A stretch of 64,000 nucleotides of DNA from positions 8,552,563 through 8,616,562 of the forward strand of contig OX291540.1 of assembly GCA_946406115.1 (NCBI GenBank). The letters run 5' to 3'. This stretch comes from Apoda limacodes (Eukaryota > Arthropoda > Insecta > Lepidoptera > Limacodidae). The notes beneath the pieces are model-generated. The model searched no databases. It was not told the DNA's origin and saw only the letters and a program-made list of their open reading frames with translations. The translations under genes were made by a program, and so were the position numbers. Below, piece after piece: positions 22,134-31,905 of the stretch; position 1 is the stretch's first letter; each line of letters opens with the position of its first letter.

Positions 22134-22836
22134 TTGGATAGAAAATATACTATTTAGCTACTTTATTTACTGATTTTTCGATTTTTTACCACTGAAATCT
22201 CACTCTTTCTCACTAAGATCAGAATTCTGCTATAGAATCCCTGACTATGCTTAGGATTATACTTTAGAATCTTTCGCTATTTTCTGCCTGTTCTGGAAAA
22301 TTGCGACCTCATCATAAAAATAATAATTTGCTCCCTTTGTAATACAATGTACTATTTAGCATTCGACTTTAAAAGGAAAGGAAAACACTTTACTAAATGT
22401 TTTATAAAAATTGCTTTTTTACTTATTAGTGGATTTTTGTGTAATTTTCGGTCGGTCCGTGTAATTTTTTATTTATTTTAGTTGGTACCGGGACATATGT
22501 ATAGATATTAGTAGGGGTAACCCTTATTAATTAAAAAAGTATAAGTTCTTCAAGAATTTAGTGATTCGAGACTTAAATGATCGCGAATGCCCCCTGGATG
22601 ACATTAAAAAAGTCCATGGGCTGTTTAACATCAGTTAGGCCGTTTTCTTATTTGTTTTCTTAGTGGTATGAATAAAGCAAAGATACTGGGTAACAAACAC
22701 AAAAAAGTATAATACATATTATATTTTTATGTATTATATTATTATACACAAAAGCTTAGAATTGCGGGGTTCAACCGAACTATTTTCTTCATCATAACCT
22801 AAAAAAGAGGGTTTTTCTACAACTTTCATCGACAGA

Positions 22837-23039
22837 CAAATTATCAAGTGATTAACTAGATCGTAGATCCGATATTTGTGGGGAAGGAAGATTATAAAGT
22901 GGAAGCTGCAATACCCTCTCTGAGGCAGTGCGTTTTAAACTTCTAGTAACCATAGACATCTTATAAAATTTCAAAATAATCACCGATTATCCACAAATAT
23001 CGGATCTACGATTCTGTTAGTTAATCACTTGATAATTTG
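22837..23039. mobile_element. MITE-like element with 45-49 bp inverted arms
   Basis: The left arm 22,837-22,881 begins CAAATTATCAAGTGATTAAC and ends GATCCGATATTTGTGG. The right arm 22,991-23,039 is its reverse complement except for a 4-nt block (TAGATCG versus TAACAGAATCG). The arms enclose about 110 bp of non-repetitive sequence. There is no coding capacity. The structure fits a short non-autonomous DNA transposon. I did not find convincing target-site duplications, so the true ends may lie further out. Confidence 0.65.
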
Positions 23040-23468
23040 ACCTAACAACATCTATTCCAAACACGAACCCAACGCACACATTGTCACCCTAACCGGTTCC
23101 AAGAAGTAAGTGATCAGTGATCAATTTTATTAAGAGGGATAACTCGAGGTTTTTAAAAATAAACATTTTGATTACGGTTACATGTCACACCGGGCTACAG
23201 GTACGGCTAAGGAATTTATGTTAATCGATGGGTAACTAAAAAAAATATGGTGTTTGAAGTGGTTTCGGTGAGTATAGATATTCGGTGTCTGCTGATGACC
23301 CATGGCGACGTAAATTAAGCTGCTGACTACGGTAACGATTTGATAAAGGTTTTGGGTTATGTTACACTGGGTGATAATGTTTTTCTAAGATTTTATAAAG
23401 GAAATGTATGGTGATGAGAGTAGATTTTTTATAAATTTTTATTGATATTTTTTTTTATTAAATACATA
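23040..23468. other. Non-coding stretch
   Basis: No gene or recognised repeat. Confidence 0.45.
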
Positions 23469-23670
23469 CTAATAATATAAATTCAAAGGTTTATTTGTTT
23501 GTGCTTCCTTAGCGTCGCAACGGAGTATCGTTGATTTGAAATTATAGGTAGGCACAGGAATAGTTAAAGTAACGAAGAACAACAGACTATACTGAACAGA
23601 CTACGTTACTCCGTTGTGTTATCCCATAAAAATCAAAAGGTACTGCACAAATTACTATAACTAAAGGTTA
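23469..23670 (+). mobile_element. Lepidopteran dispersed repeat, 'TATAAATGCG' family, copy 3 (degraded)
   Basis: ACTAATAATATAAATTCAAA, then TTTGTTTGTGCTTCCTTAGC and CACAGGAATAGTTAAAGTAA, match the copy at 9.35 kb in order and spacing, with heavy divergence. Confidence 0.5.
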
Positions 23671-24582
23671 CTTTTGGACATACACTTCTAAAGCTACAAC
23701 TATAACTCGCTTATGTGCCTTACTGTTTTTCGAAGCTATGAGCGTCAAATTACCTATAGTTTAGGTTTTGAATGAGAATAGGGATTGTACAGATATCAGA
23801 AAAGGAACAACTTTCAGTACTCTATATCTTAATAAAAATTACTTTAACGAAGTCCGGTTTTCACGGTAATAATTGTTTCTGGGGGTTAGGCAGCAGTGCG
23901 CTAACTATTCTTACATGTGAAAACGCAACGGAGCAACGTAGTGACTTGGTTTTTAGTACAGGCACTAGTTTGGTATTATTTATAGTATATGGTACAAGAA
24001 TAGCTCGAGGTATTTAAAGGGATTTACAAGTATACTTTTAGTCCCAGTCAAGAGTTCTCAGGAAAAAAGGTTTCAAAATAATTATCATTAAAACATCATT
24101 ACCGAAAGATCTAATTTGAGCTCAAAAGTGTCACTGCTTTACTGACTCACCATTCATAAATGGTATTTTCTGTCCCAATTATTATTTTAACATGTTCCGT
24201 AAGCATTTTGAGATATTATCTCTGCGGGGAGCAATTGAAGATGTAGTTGGGAATCGATAAATAAGTCCGGGTGGCCAGCCAGGGTCCATGTTGCCACCCA
24301 TATGTGCGAAATGCGTGGTGTCTGACCCCTTAAGTGCTTCGTAGAAAATATCCAACTATGAACTTTGTTCTTATCTTATTTTATGTGTAGCCATTAAACA
24401 TTGAGTAACGAAAAGGTGTAAGGGTGAATTTCCACAATAGTTTTTTCTTTAATTTTCTATTACTAATTTTTTTTTTTATTTAAACTTCGATTTATTGTAC
24501 TTCTTTTATTGTATGCTCTTCCTTTATGCTATAAAATAAATCTTAATAATCTTTATAATATACGTGCTTGAAATTTTGATAC
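23671..24582. other. Non-coding stretch
   Basis: An 81-codon plus ORF (23772-24017) has no recognisable feature. No RNA or repeat is identified. Confidence 0.4.
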
Positions 24583-25062
24583 GACCGAAATGAAACATTC
24601 GTTCACCAAAATGAAATAACTAGCAATAAAAATTAAAATCTACCAATTTAATTATTTAAACACCTGCGTTACTAGTACGACGAATCGCTCATCATAGCAT
24701 ATAACGTTACTGTTTTTTATCCACAAATTATTATAATAAGATTGTTACAAGTGTAAAGTGGGCAAAAAGAGGGGGCTTCTGCTAATACAGGTTTCACAGA
24801 ATGGGACCAAACCTTGTTAAAAAATTTAAGCTTTTGATTTTTTTTAATAATACATTTAAGGATTTTAAAAATTCACCTGCTGTCCTGGATTTTCACTAAA
24901 ATGAAATTATAATCAACCGAAATGATACGACAATGTACCGAAATGACACAATTAAACACTGAAATGATAAAAACTTACCGAAATTGGAATTTTTATCAGT
25001 TCGGTGAGTTTTTTATCATTTCGGTTGACAATTTAGGCCATCGAATCAACCGAAATGAAAAC
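24583..25062. repeat. ACCGAAATGA motif cluster with central hairpin
   Basis: (A)CCGAAATGA-type motifs occur near 24,583, 24,917, 24,937, 24,977 (as ACCGAAATTG) and 25,049. The inverted form CATTTCGG occurs near 25,018. A long stem is formed by 24,961-24,982 (GAAATGATAAAAACTTACCG) and 25,000-25,023 (its near-complement), with about 17 nt between. The spaced motifs around a hairpin suggest transposon subterminal repeats. No ORF is present. Confidence 0.55.
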
Positions 25063-25204
25063 CAAGGAGAAAAATAAGCATTACAAGAAAACTACAACGT
25101 AGTACAATTAGCGCACTCACGAATACTTAATTAAACATACTAGCTCATTGAAGACGAGTTATGCCTATACACGGAAATGAAAAGAAATTTGTCCCGTAAA
25201 ACCG

Positions 25205-25288
25205 ATGTGATATGCTGACGTGTTTGGCGGGAACACGCAGGCAAGCAGCGCACATCCTTCTACAACAAGCACGAGGCGGCAATGGTGC
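25205..25288 (+). other. GC-rich exon-like island with GTAAGT donor
   Basis: This GC-rich patch of about 80 bp is followed by GTAAGT at 25,289. All three plus frames are open over most of it. One reads VWREHAGKQRTSFYNKHEAA then MVRKF and a stop. Another starts at an ATG and reads MLTCLAGTRRQAAHILLQQA. With several open frames the coding frame cannot be chosen. A nine-G run follows at about 25,305-25,313. Confidence 0.2.
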
Positions 25289-25319
25289 GTAAGTTCTGAG
25301 CGCATGGGGGGGGGAGCTA

Positions 25320-25941
25320 GACTTGTTCTAGGCAAAAATATTCTTGGTAAACTTTAACTCACCTGACTTTCTAGGACACATGCAGTTTTACTTTTGATAA
25401 TACTATTCATGTTTATAATAAAAGAAGCCATAAACCTAGATAACAAAGAGTTTTTTTTGTAGAAAATTACTTCAAAAAAGTTGTGAATTAATGAAATGAG
25501 AAATTCGGGGCTTGGCCTTTTTTTTTGCTAAAATGCAATCCTAATAAAAAAATAAAATTATTGCCTCCAACAGTTAACTACCTCGTCTACCAAGAAAAAA
25601 ATATAAGCACAGTATATTTACGTTCTGCACTGCCGATAACATGTATGCCGCGTAAATTTTGCTGTTGGGAAATCCAGCCATAACATTTTTTTATTCGAAC
25701 TACCTCATCAATCCAATATTATTCGATTATTTGTGTGACAGTTTTTTACACTATGAATGTTTGTGACTCGATCGTGATAAATGGATATGGATGAAATTTG
25801 GAAAAGAGTAAGATCATGTAATGCATTAACACATCAAACAATTTTATCCTATTCGAAACTTACTAAGGGAATATATTTTCCGCAGGGAAACCGAAGGCAG
25901 GGCTAGTGCATTATAAAAACATAAACATGCTTGAGATTATT
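25320..25941. other. Non-coding AT-rich stretch
   Basis: No gene is seen. A short GC-richer end (GGGAAACCGAAGGCAGGGCT at about 25,885) resembles the tail of a dispersed repeat. Confidence 0.4.
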
Positions 25942-26212
25942 AAAAAACCGGTCAAGTGCGAGTCGGAGTCACTAAGAGTTCCGTACATAATGCGTGGACC
26001 CGACTCGAATTGCACCGTTTTATCATTTTTTGTTGTTGCAAAAACAGTTATTTATATTTTATAATATTATTTGTTGGGTAACCCGCCACAATATCCCATA
26101 TTCGGTGAAATTTGAAAAATGATACAATCCTCTAAAGGTCGCACGGACGGACAGACATATAACGAAGGCTTAGGGCTCCATTAGCACCAGTGGTTACGGA
26201 ACCCTAAAAATT
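25942..26212 (+). mobile_element. Lepidopteran dispersed repeat, 'GGGTTCCGTAC' family, copy 2
   Basis: It opens AAAAAACCGGTCAAGTGCGA, then GTCGGAGTCACTAAGAGTTC with CGTAC, contains CACGGACGGACAGACATATA and closes GGTTACGGAACCCTAAAAA. This is the best-preserved head of the family in the window and defines its orientation. Non-coding. Confidence 0.7.
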
Positions 26213-26619
26213 TAATCAATAAACTAATTATTCCTATATCATTAATAGGTATATTATTTTATTTTTATGTTCGTCTGATTATTTAACTACCGAACAGATT
26301 GGTGGTGGACGCAAAGGTTACTTGTTCAAGGGACTGATCTATGTCAATCACAAATAACAAATGCCTATAATAATCACACTAATTCTAAAAATACCTGCCA
26401 TTATCTTTTGATAACAGACATTGAAAAAACGCAGTTAAAGGAAGTAATTAGGTTGAGCGCCACTTTTGGGGTTATATTCAATACTATTGTCAGGCAGAAA
26501 TAATTTTGCGAATATTTTTTTCGTTATACTCACACATTTGTTAAATTTCCTTTTTATAGAAAGATGAGCAAAGCATTATGTCACTTAAATAAAATATGAC
26601 CGCACACACAAAAATATTA
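26213..26619. other. Non-coding AT-rich gap
   Basis: No gene, repeat or RNA is recognised. Confidence 0.45.
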
Positions 26620-26830
26620 CACACAAAGCAAACTAAACAAGGGTTGTACAATGGACACCAGACAACGGATACTAAATACTAATATCCTTTTTTTAAAGAC
26701 ATATTTGGAATACTTCCAGACTCAAAATAATCACAAATTTCACAAAAATGATCATGTCAACCTCACCTTCTCCCATCGGTTTCAGGCAATCATTACCAGA
26801 GTCACTGCTACCAAAAAATGCATGCACGGA
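26620..26830 (-). mobile_element. tRNA-derived SINE copy 2 (degraded)
   Basis: CAAACTAAACAAGGGTTGTA and CACCAGACAACGGATACTAA align with 255-300, and CCAGACTCAAAATAATCACA aligns with the body of the first copy. The Pol III head (expected near 26.80-26.83 kb) is too eroded to show clear A and B boxes. An 85-codon plus ORF across it is a by-product. Confidence 0.5.
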
Positions 26831-28361
26831 GCAATCTACTATACACCTAGTTTATGGCTACCTTACTTCTTCAAGACACTCGTTTCAGTCACAAGAGATT
26901 TGACATAAATATGACGTCAAAAAATACCGGAATTTAGGGCACTAGTAGAACCTTGAGGAGCTAGAGCAATAACGCTCAGGTTTCATGCTTAATAAATTCC
27001 TACACCTGATTTGCAAGTCCCTGCAGGAAAGTAATACCTTTATTAGTATGTTATATTACTTTTTAACTTTATAACAATATATTTACAGTCAGACACGAAG
27101 GAGTTATGAAGTCGATTATCGTTCGATGATGAAAACGTTCAAAATATAAAAAATCTGTTTTAAAATAATCTTTGGTTCGTTGCACTACATTGTAATGACA
27201 ACCTATATAATTAAAAATATAGGCATAGACAACATTAAGAAATACGACGTAGAAAAAAGACGCTGTTCCAACCTTACAATAATACAATACCAACTTCTAT
27301 GCGCACTTTCGAGAAAAAAAGTGTCTTTCAAACAGGTATGTCATAAAATTAACATCAATGTCTCTAACGCCCCATCAACGAGCTCTTCTTCAGCTAGTGT
27401 CACAAGCGATTCCTTCAACTTTTAATTATTGCACCACTCAATTTTTTTTTTCTATATAAAATTTATTTTCCGTATTATTTTCTTAGCAAATTAGATAAAA
27501 TCTTGTATGCAAATGCAAGCAATTAAAATACCTTCATTTAGTGACAGTTGAAAGAATTGCTATTATTCTGTACTTTTTTTTTGCGTGTAATAAATTTTTT
27601 ACTATCCAAAAACCTGAATTATAAAACATTAATAACTGACATCAGCTGATGCTCAGACAGTACTCAACATAATTTTGATACATTTTTTTATTTAAAAGCT
27701 GAACGTTGTTTCAGAGACTCTAGAAACGGAAATTTGGTTTTCTCATTAAGGTTACCATTAAGATACTAAACAAGTAGTAACGTGCCAGTGAGAAAGGGAA
27801 GAGGGGACATAAATCTTTTTAATACCTATGTTAGAAAAATCAGAGACATTTCAAAGACAGCGCAAGTGAACCGCAGGCAAAGAATATGGTTGTTATTATT
27901 ATGAAATAAAATTAAATATAGTAGCAGAAAAGTCTATACCAGCCTTAATTGAACATTGCTACATTCACGTATTTAAACTTTACCAAAGGCAGGAGAAAAT
28001 GCCAGTAGTTTTTTTTCCAGTCACGTCTGTCACATTTATATGTCCATGTAGAAAAGTCTTCATAGCGTAATAATGTACAAGAGGCGGCAAATGAAAACAA
28101 GACCACGTTTAGACTTCATTAGAATAGGCTGGAATACATCGCTGTCCGTGGTAAATGTACTTGCAATTTATGTTATCAATATTTATACCTAGAAAATTAT
28201 ACAAGGTCTCAATTTATGTTAACTACTCTGTATCTACTATATGTACATAACATACGTAACCTATTGAATCCTAACATAAAATAAACAGTGAAGCTTATTA
28301 AACCTAAAGTTTTCTCTTTGTGAAAAGGTAGGTGAAAATTTTAATTAAGAGTAAGAGTAAC
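26831..28361. other. Mostly non-coding stretch
   Basis: An 81-codon plus ORF (27180-27425) and a 74-codon minus ORF (27069-27293) overlap and show no recognised protein. A 27-codon open minus stretch at 27,421-27,341 looks helix-forming (KLKESLVTLAEEELVDGALE) but has no start or clear splice sites. No RNA or repeat is recognised. Confidence 0.35.
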
Positions 28362-28560
28362 TAAAAAACCGGTCTAATGCATGGCGGAGTCCGCAACGTT
28401 CAAATATGGACGTCTTCTGGCTGAGATGACGATGATATTCTTATAGAGGATATAATTATCTATCTATATAAATATGTAAACTACATTTATAAATTAATCT
28501 GAGATAGGTATGGGTGGGCAGACGTGGCGAAACTATAAGGGTTCCTTGTTAAACAAAAGA
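28362..28560 (+). mobile_element. Lepidopteran dispersed repeat, 'GGGTTCCGTAC' family, copy 3 (remnant)
   Basis: AAAAAACCGGTCTAATGCAT with GGCGGAGTCCGC at the head and ACTATAAGGGTTCCTTG at the tail match the family, with most of the middle diverged. Confidence 0.5.
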
Positions 28561-28868
28561 GTTTTGTGCCTTTAAACATTTTTATATACCACTTTGCCTA
28601 TATCTACCGAATTTTCAATACAACCATACGACAAACGAGGTTTGTTTTGAGTTTTTCAGGATAGCTTCGTCTATAATAAAGATTTTAAAACATCCATTAA
28701 AATAGCACCTTTTCGGATGACTACAATACTTCCCGTAACAGTACCGTCCGTGGGTTGAAAGTTTGGATAGAAGTAACAATAACTATAAACAATGCTTGTA
28801 CTATAATTATCAGTGACACATAGGTACATACATGATACTTTCTTGAAAGAGATATAAAAAGTAAGTTT

Positions 28869-29124
28869 TAAAACTAAAACCCGACTACTGAAAAATCGGT
28901 GTCAGTCTCATGTCCCCCCTGATAAAATCACGCTCTAAAAAGTATGAAACAAAAAATCTCATCTCATCTTACACATACCCAATATTATTATTACGTGTAA
29001 GTTGTTTATTTAATAGACGACAAAAACTAAATAGTTTATACATCACAATTTCAGCTGAGAATATTTTCTGGTTTCATACTTTTTAAAGCGTGATTTTTCA
29101 GTTGTATGTTGGGTTTTAGTTTTT
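28869..29124. mobile_element. MITE-like inverted-repeat element, 256 bp
   Basis: The left side holds AAACTAAAACCCGACTACTG then AAATCACGCTCTAAAAAGTA with TGAAAC (to 28,950). The right side (29,071-29,124) holds GTTTCATACTTTTTAAAGCG, TGATTTTTCAGTTG and GGGTTTTAGTTTTT in inverted order. The left arm has a roughly 25-nt insertion between the two blocks. The enclosed 120 bp is AT-rich. This arm pair is familiar to me from lepidopteran sequences. It has no coding capacity. Confidence 0.65.
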
Positions 29125-29439
29125 GAATTGTTAGTTTTTAAATTATCTTGGGGTTATAATAGCGTGGTAAAATATTTACAGAGCCGCTTTTCATTCTTCT
29201 GTTAAGATTAATTATTTATAAGGTACCCAGGTAACATACCAAAATTACACAGGTTTATTTTTCAGTAGTTTATTATGATCCAAAAATCAAAGAAATAAGC
29301 CATTGAAAGACCTGAGTCCGCCGAGAGCCACATAGTTCTGTTGCTTAGCGAATAGTGACTGCACATCCAGAATGCAACCTTGCAATTTGTGCACAGTACC
29401 TGCCCAAGTAATAATTAAAATTTTGCGTAATTTCATTTT
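29125..29439. other. Non-coding gap
   Basis: No gene or recognised repeat. Confidence 0.45.
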
Positions 29440-30190
29440 TACGTAATCCAAAAAGGATGAGCACTAAGAAAGGATTTAGCACAAATCATCCCCCAAGGAG
29501 GTAAAATAGGGGTTGGAAATTTGTATGGAAGTCTTGAAGTTTTGAAGCTCACTACATAAAACTTATTATTTGGCCTTTAAGTTAAAAATTAAGATTGATG
29601 TAATTCACCATTTTTGGAATACATTCTCTAGAGAGCAGAATAGGGGATGTAAATGTGTATGAGAATTTTGATATTTTTGTGTCTAAAGATATGAAATTTA
29701 TTGTGGCGAGCAATAAGAAAGATTTTGCTAAACTGGGATGAGTTGAAGGAATGGAATGTAAAAAATGGAAGTTAAAAGTTTGTATGGAAATCCGTTATTT
29801 CTGAAATTAAATTTAAAATATTCATAATTAATCATGGTATTTAGCTTGAGGTTGAAAATTAAGATTGACCTATTAAGTTAGACCTGTACTGATAAATCAT
29901 CCCCTAGAGGGCAAAATAGGAGTTTGGAGATTTTGTGTGAGAATTCCGACATATTTGTGTCTAAAGACCATTGATATAAACAATTCTTGAATTTTTCATA
30001 TTGTTACATACGCCAGCAATTAAAAACAATTTTACAAAATTCATCTTCTAAGGGGGTAAAATCGGGGATAGAAGTGTGTTTGGAAATCCGTTATTTTTTA
30101 AAGCATAAAATTTGATAAAATTGACGCGAATAATCGTTTTTGGAAAATTATCCCCTAGACCGAAAAATAGGGGATGAAAATTTGTATGAC
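29440..30190 (+). repeat. Degenerate tandem repeat, 'ATCCCCTAAGGGGGTAAAAT' type, about six copies
   Basis: Diverged copies of one module recur about every 110-180 bp: TCATCCCCCAAGGAGGTAAA at about 29,488; CTCTAGAGAGCAGAATAGGG at about 29,625; a weak copy at about 29,740; TCATCCCCTAGAGGGCAAAA at about 29,906; TCATCTTCTAAGGGGGTAAA at about 30,041; and TTATCCCCTAGACCGAAAAA at about 30,148. Most are followed by a TTTGTATGGAA-like block. It abuts the GGGTTCCGTAC-family copy at 30.24 kb, so the two may be parts of one larger mobile element. Non-coding. Confidence 0.65.
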
Positions 30191-30237
30191 TTCTTTGATT
30201 ATTGTAGGTGAAACGGTAAACAGTCAAAAGCTGTCTT

Positions 30238-30612
30238 TTTTAGGGTTCCGTACCTCAAAGGAAAAAAGGAACCCTTATAGGATGACTTTGTTGGTCGTCT
30301 GTCTGTCAAGACCCTTTTTCAGGTTCGCGTAAGGTAAGGTTTTCCTTTGTGTATAGATAGTTTTGTATTAACACACACAGTAAAGCAAATAACTTTTGGT
30401 AACTAAAATGCCTGCGAGAAGAATTTCAAAAAAACAAATGGTGCATTAAATAATATATTTTTAGTATAATCAAAGTGTTACAACAATGTAAAATAAACAG
30501 TATGTGAATCAATATAGGTAAGGTTACATAGGTTAATGTAAATTTAAAGGTTAGGTATCAAATTGTAATTAATACGCCGAATCCGATTCGCACTTTTCCG
30601 GTTTTTTTTCAA
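30238..30612 (-). mobile_element. Lepidopteran dispersed repeat, 'GGGTTCCGTAC' family, copy 4
   Basis: It reads TTAGGGTTCCGTACCTCAAA, GGAACCCTTATAGGATGAC and GGTCGTCTGTCTGTCAAG, and ends CCGATTCGCACTTTTCCGGT. Opposite in orientation to the copy at 25.94 kb. Best-conserved 3' part of the family in this window. Confidence 0.7.
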
Positions 30613-31087
30613 AATTCCACACGGACAAAGTTGTTTTAGATTTAGCTAGTTATTTTAGAAATTTGATTTGCTTGCGTAAACCTCATTCCAGCGAGAGTCC
30701 GACTCGCAGTTGGCCGAACATAATTTTAAGATAACTGCGCTGCGAATGTGTGCTCAAAAAATATTGAGCATCATTTCGTACAAGGTACAGGTATTGTAGG
30801 CATGATTATTAAAGACCTTAAAATCCAACGCTTTCCTTGAGTTTACCGTACGTCATTACTTCCCAGAACTCGTTCCTTATCAGCAACGCTATCGAATGCT
30901 GTAATAATACAGTGTGTTTTTTTTTAAATAACCGGGTTCGATTCCTGGCTAGGATTATTGATTTTTCAAAAATCCAATGATGCAGTTTTAGTTTTCATCA
31001 AAATCGGGCCCGAGACACCTTCGAGTACTTTTCGCTCCTCATAGTTTCGGATTTGGCCATGCACTTGAAAAATTCATTCTGTATACA
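30613..31087. other. Repeat fragments
   Basis: GAGAGTCCGACTCGCAGTTG with GCCG (about 30.69 kb) is another end of the GGGTTCCGTAC family. CCGGGTTCGATTCCTGGCTA (about 30.93 kb) contains a perfect Pol III B box (GGTTCGATTCC), but no A box or tRNA fold precedes it, so I read it as a SINE fragment. No gene is seen. Confidence 0.45.
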
Positions 31088-31345
31088 TACCGGTCAAAAT
31101 CATAACCCTCCTTTTGCTTCACCGCAGTCGGATAAAGAGTCATAGTTACCAATAAAGTAAAAAACACGCTTTTTAGATAAAGAAATATAGTCCATGGAAA
31201 TACAACTGTACGTCTGCAATATCTGCATATAACCGCATTTGGGTTTTAGGCTAGGAAGAAAGATAAACGGGACAACCCAGGTAAAAAAAACTACGGTGAA
31301 TTTACACGTCTGAACTCCCCGTATGGGGATACTGCGCCCGCAAAA
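31088..31345. mobile_element. Dispersed repeat fragment ('CCTCCTTTTG ... AGTCGG' family)
   Basis: ATAACCCTCCTTTTGCTTCA followed by CCGCAGTCGGATAAAGAG is a repeat end also seen in altered form at 21.31 kb. The 82-codon minus ORF (31100-31348) across it shows no recognisable protein. Confidence 0.4.
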
Positions 31346-31736
31346 CACTGAAGTAGTAAAACACTTTAGTTTTCGAATTTTTCTGTTTAAATGTTAATTA
31401 TAAAAAAAAAAAAAACCCGACAGCAAAATTATTAATAACTAAATAGACAATAAAACAAATTAATTATGTATCTATTAGCAGACGGAACCTGGTCTATCTA
31501 TAGGTACTCAATCTGACCGTCAACTCGGAATGGTCAAGCACACTTTTGTGTTCGATGACATTCCTAAAGGTATGAAGACAATAAGAGATATACTATACAA
31601 ATTTAGGGGTCCATTACAAAAGTATCACATTCTTTTAAAAAATAATACATATTTAGAACACTTCAAATCACAATAAGACAAAAAAACCTTCTTTGCTTCT
31701 TAAAATCATATAGCGAAATCAATACAGAGATAGTAG
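31346..31736. other. Left flank of the giant element
   Basis: AT-rich sequence with a poly-A run at about 31.40-31.42 kb. No gene is seen. Confidence 0.5.
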
Positions 31737-31745
31737 GATACCTTC
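31737..31745 (+). repeat. Left target-site duplication, GATACCTTC
   Basis: The 9-mer is repeated directly at 54,304-54,312, right after the other end of the element. The outermost bases can be assigned to target or element: a 7-bp duplication (ATACCTT) with termini CACCGGTG, or a 9-bp duplication with termini ACCGGT, both keep the ends symmetric. Confidence 0.85.
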
Positions 31746-31905
31746 ACCGGTGTGAAGTTAGCGGCCTAAGTTAGCGGCCTTTTATAATCCGACCAAATTG
31801 AAAAGTATGGGATTTTAATGAAATAATTTACTGAATTAAACGGATATAACAATAAATAGACCAAAATAATGAGAAACCGGTTAAAAATTAAACAAATATA
31901 TATAT
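31746..31905 (+). repeat. Left terminal inverted repeat, 160 bp
   Basis: It begins ACCGGTGTG and carries two copies of AAGTTAGCGGCC at 31,755-31,766 and 31,768-31,779. It ends where the array-unit sequence (AATTTAAATAATAAA) begins. Compared with the reverse complement of 54,144-54,303 I see about three mismatches. The ends read ACCGGT or CACCGGTG, which is itself palindromic. Confidence 0.9.

Noticed and set aside
30925..30955. tRNA gene, from a perfect GGTTCGATTCC B box
   Set aside because: No A box, anticodon arm or acceptor stem can be formed upstream. Better read as a SINE fragment.
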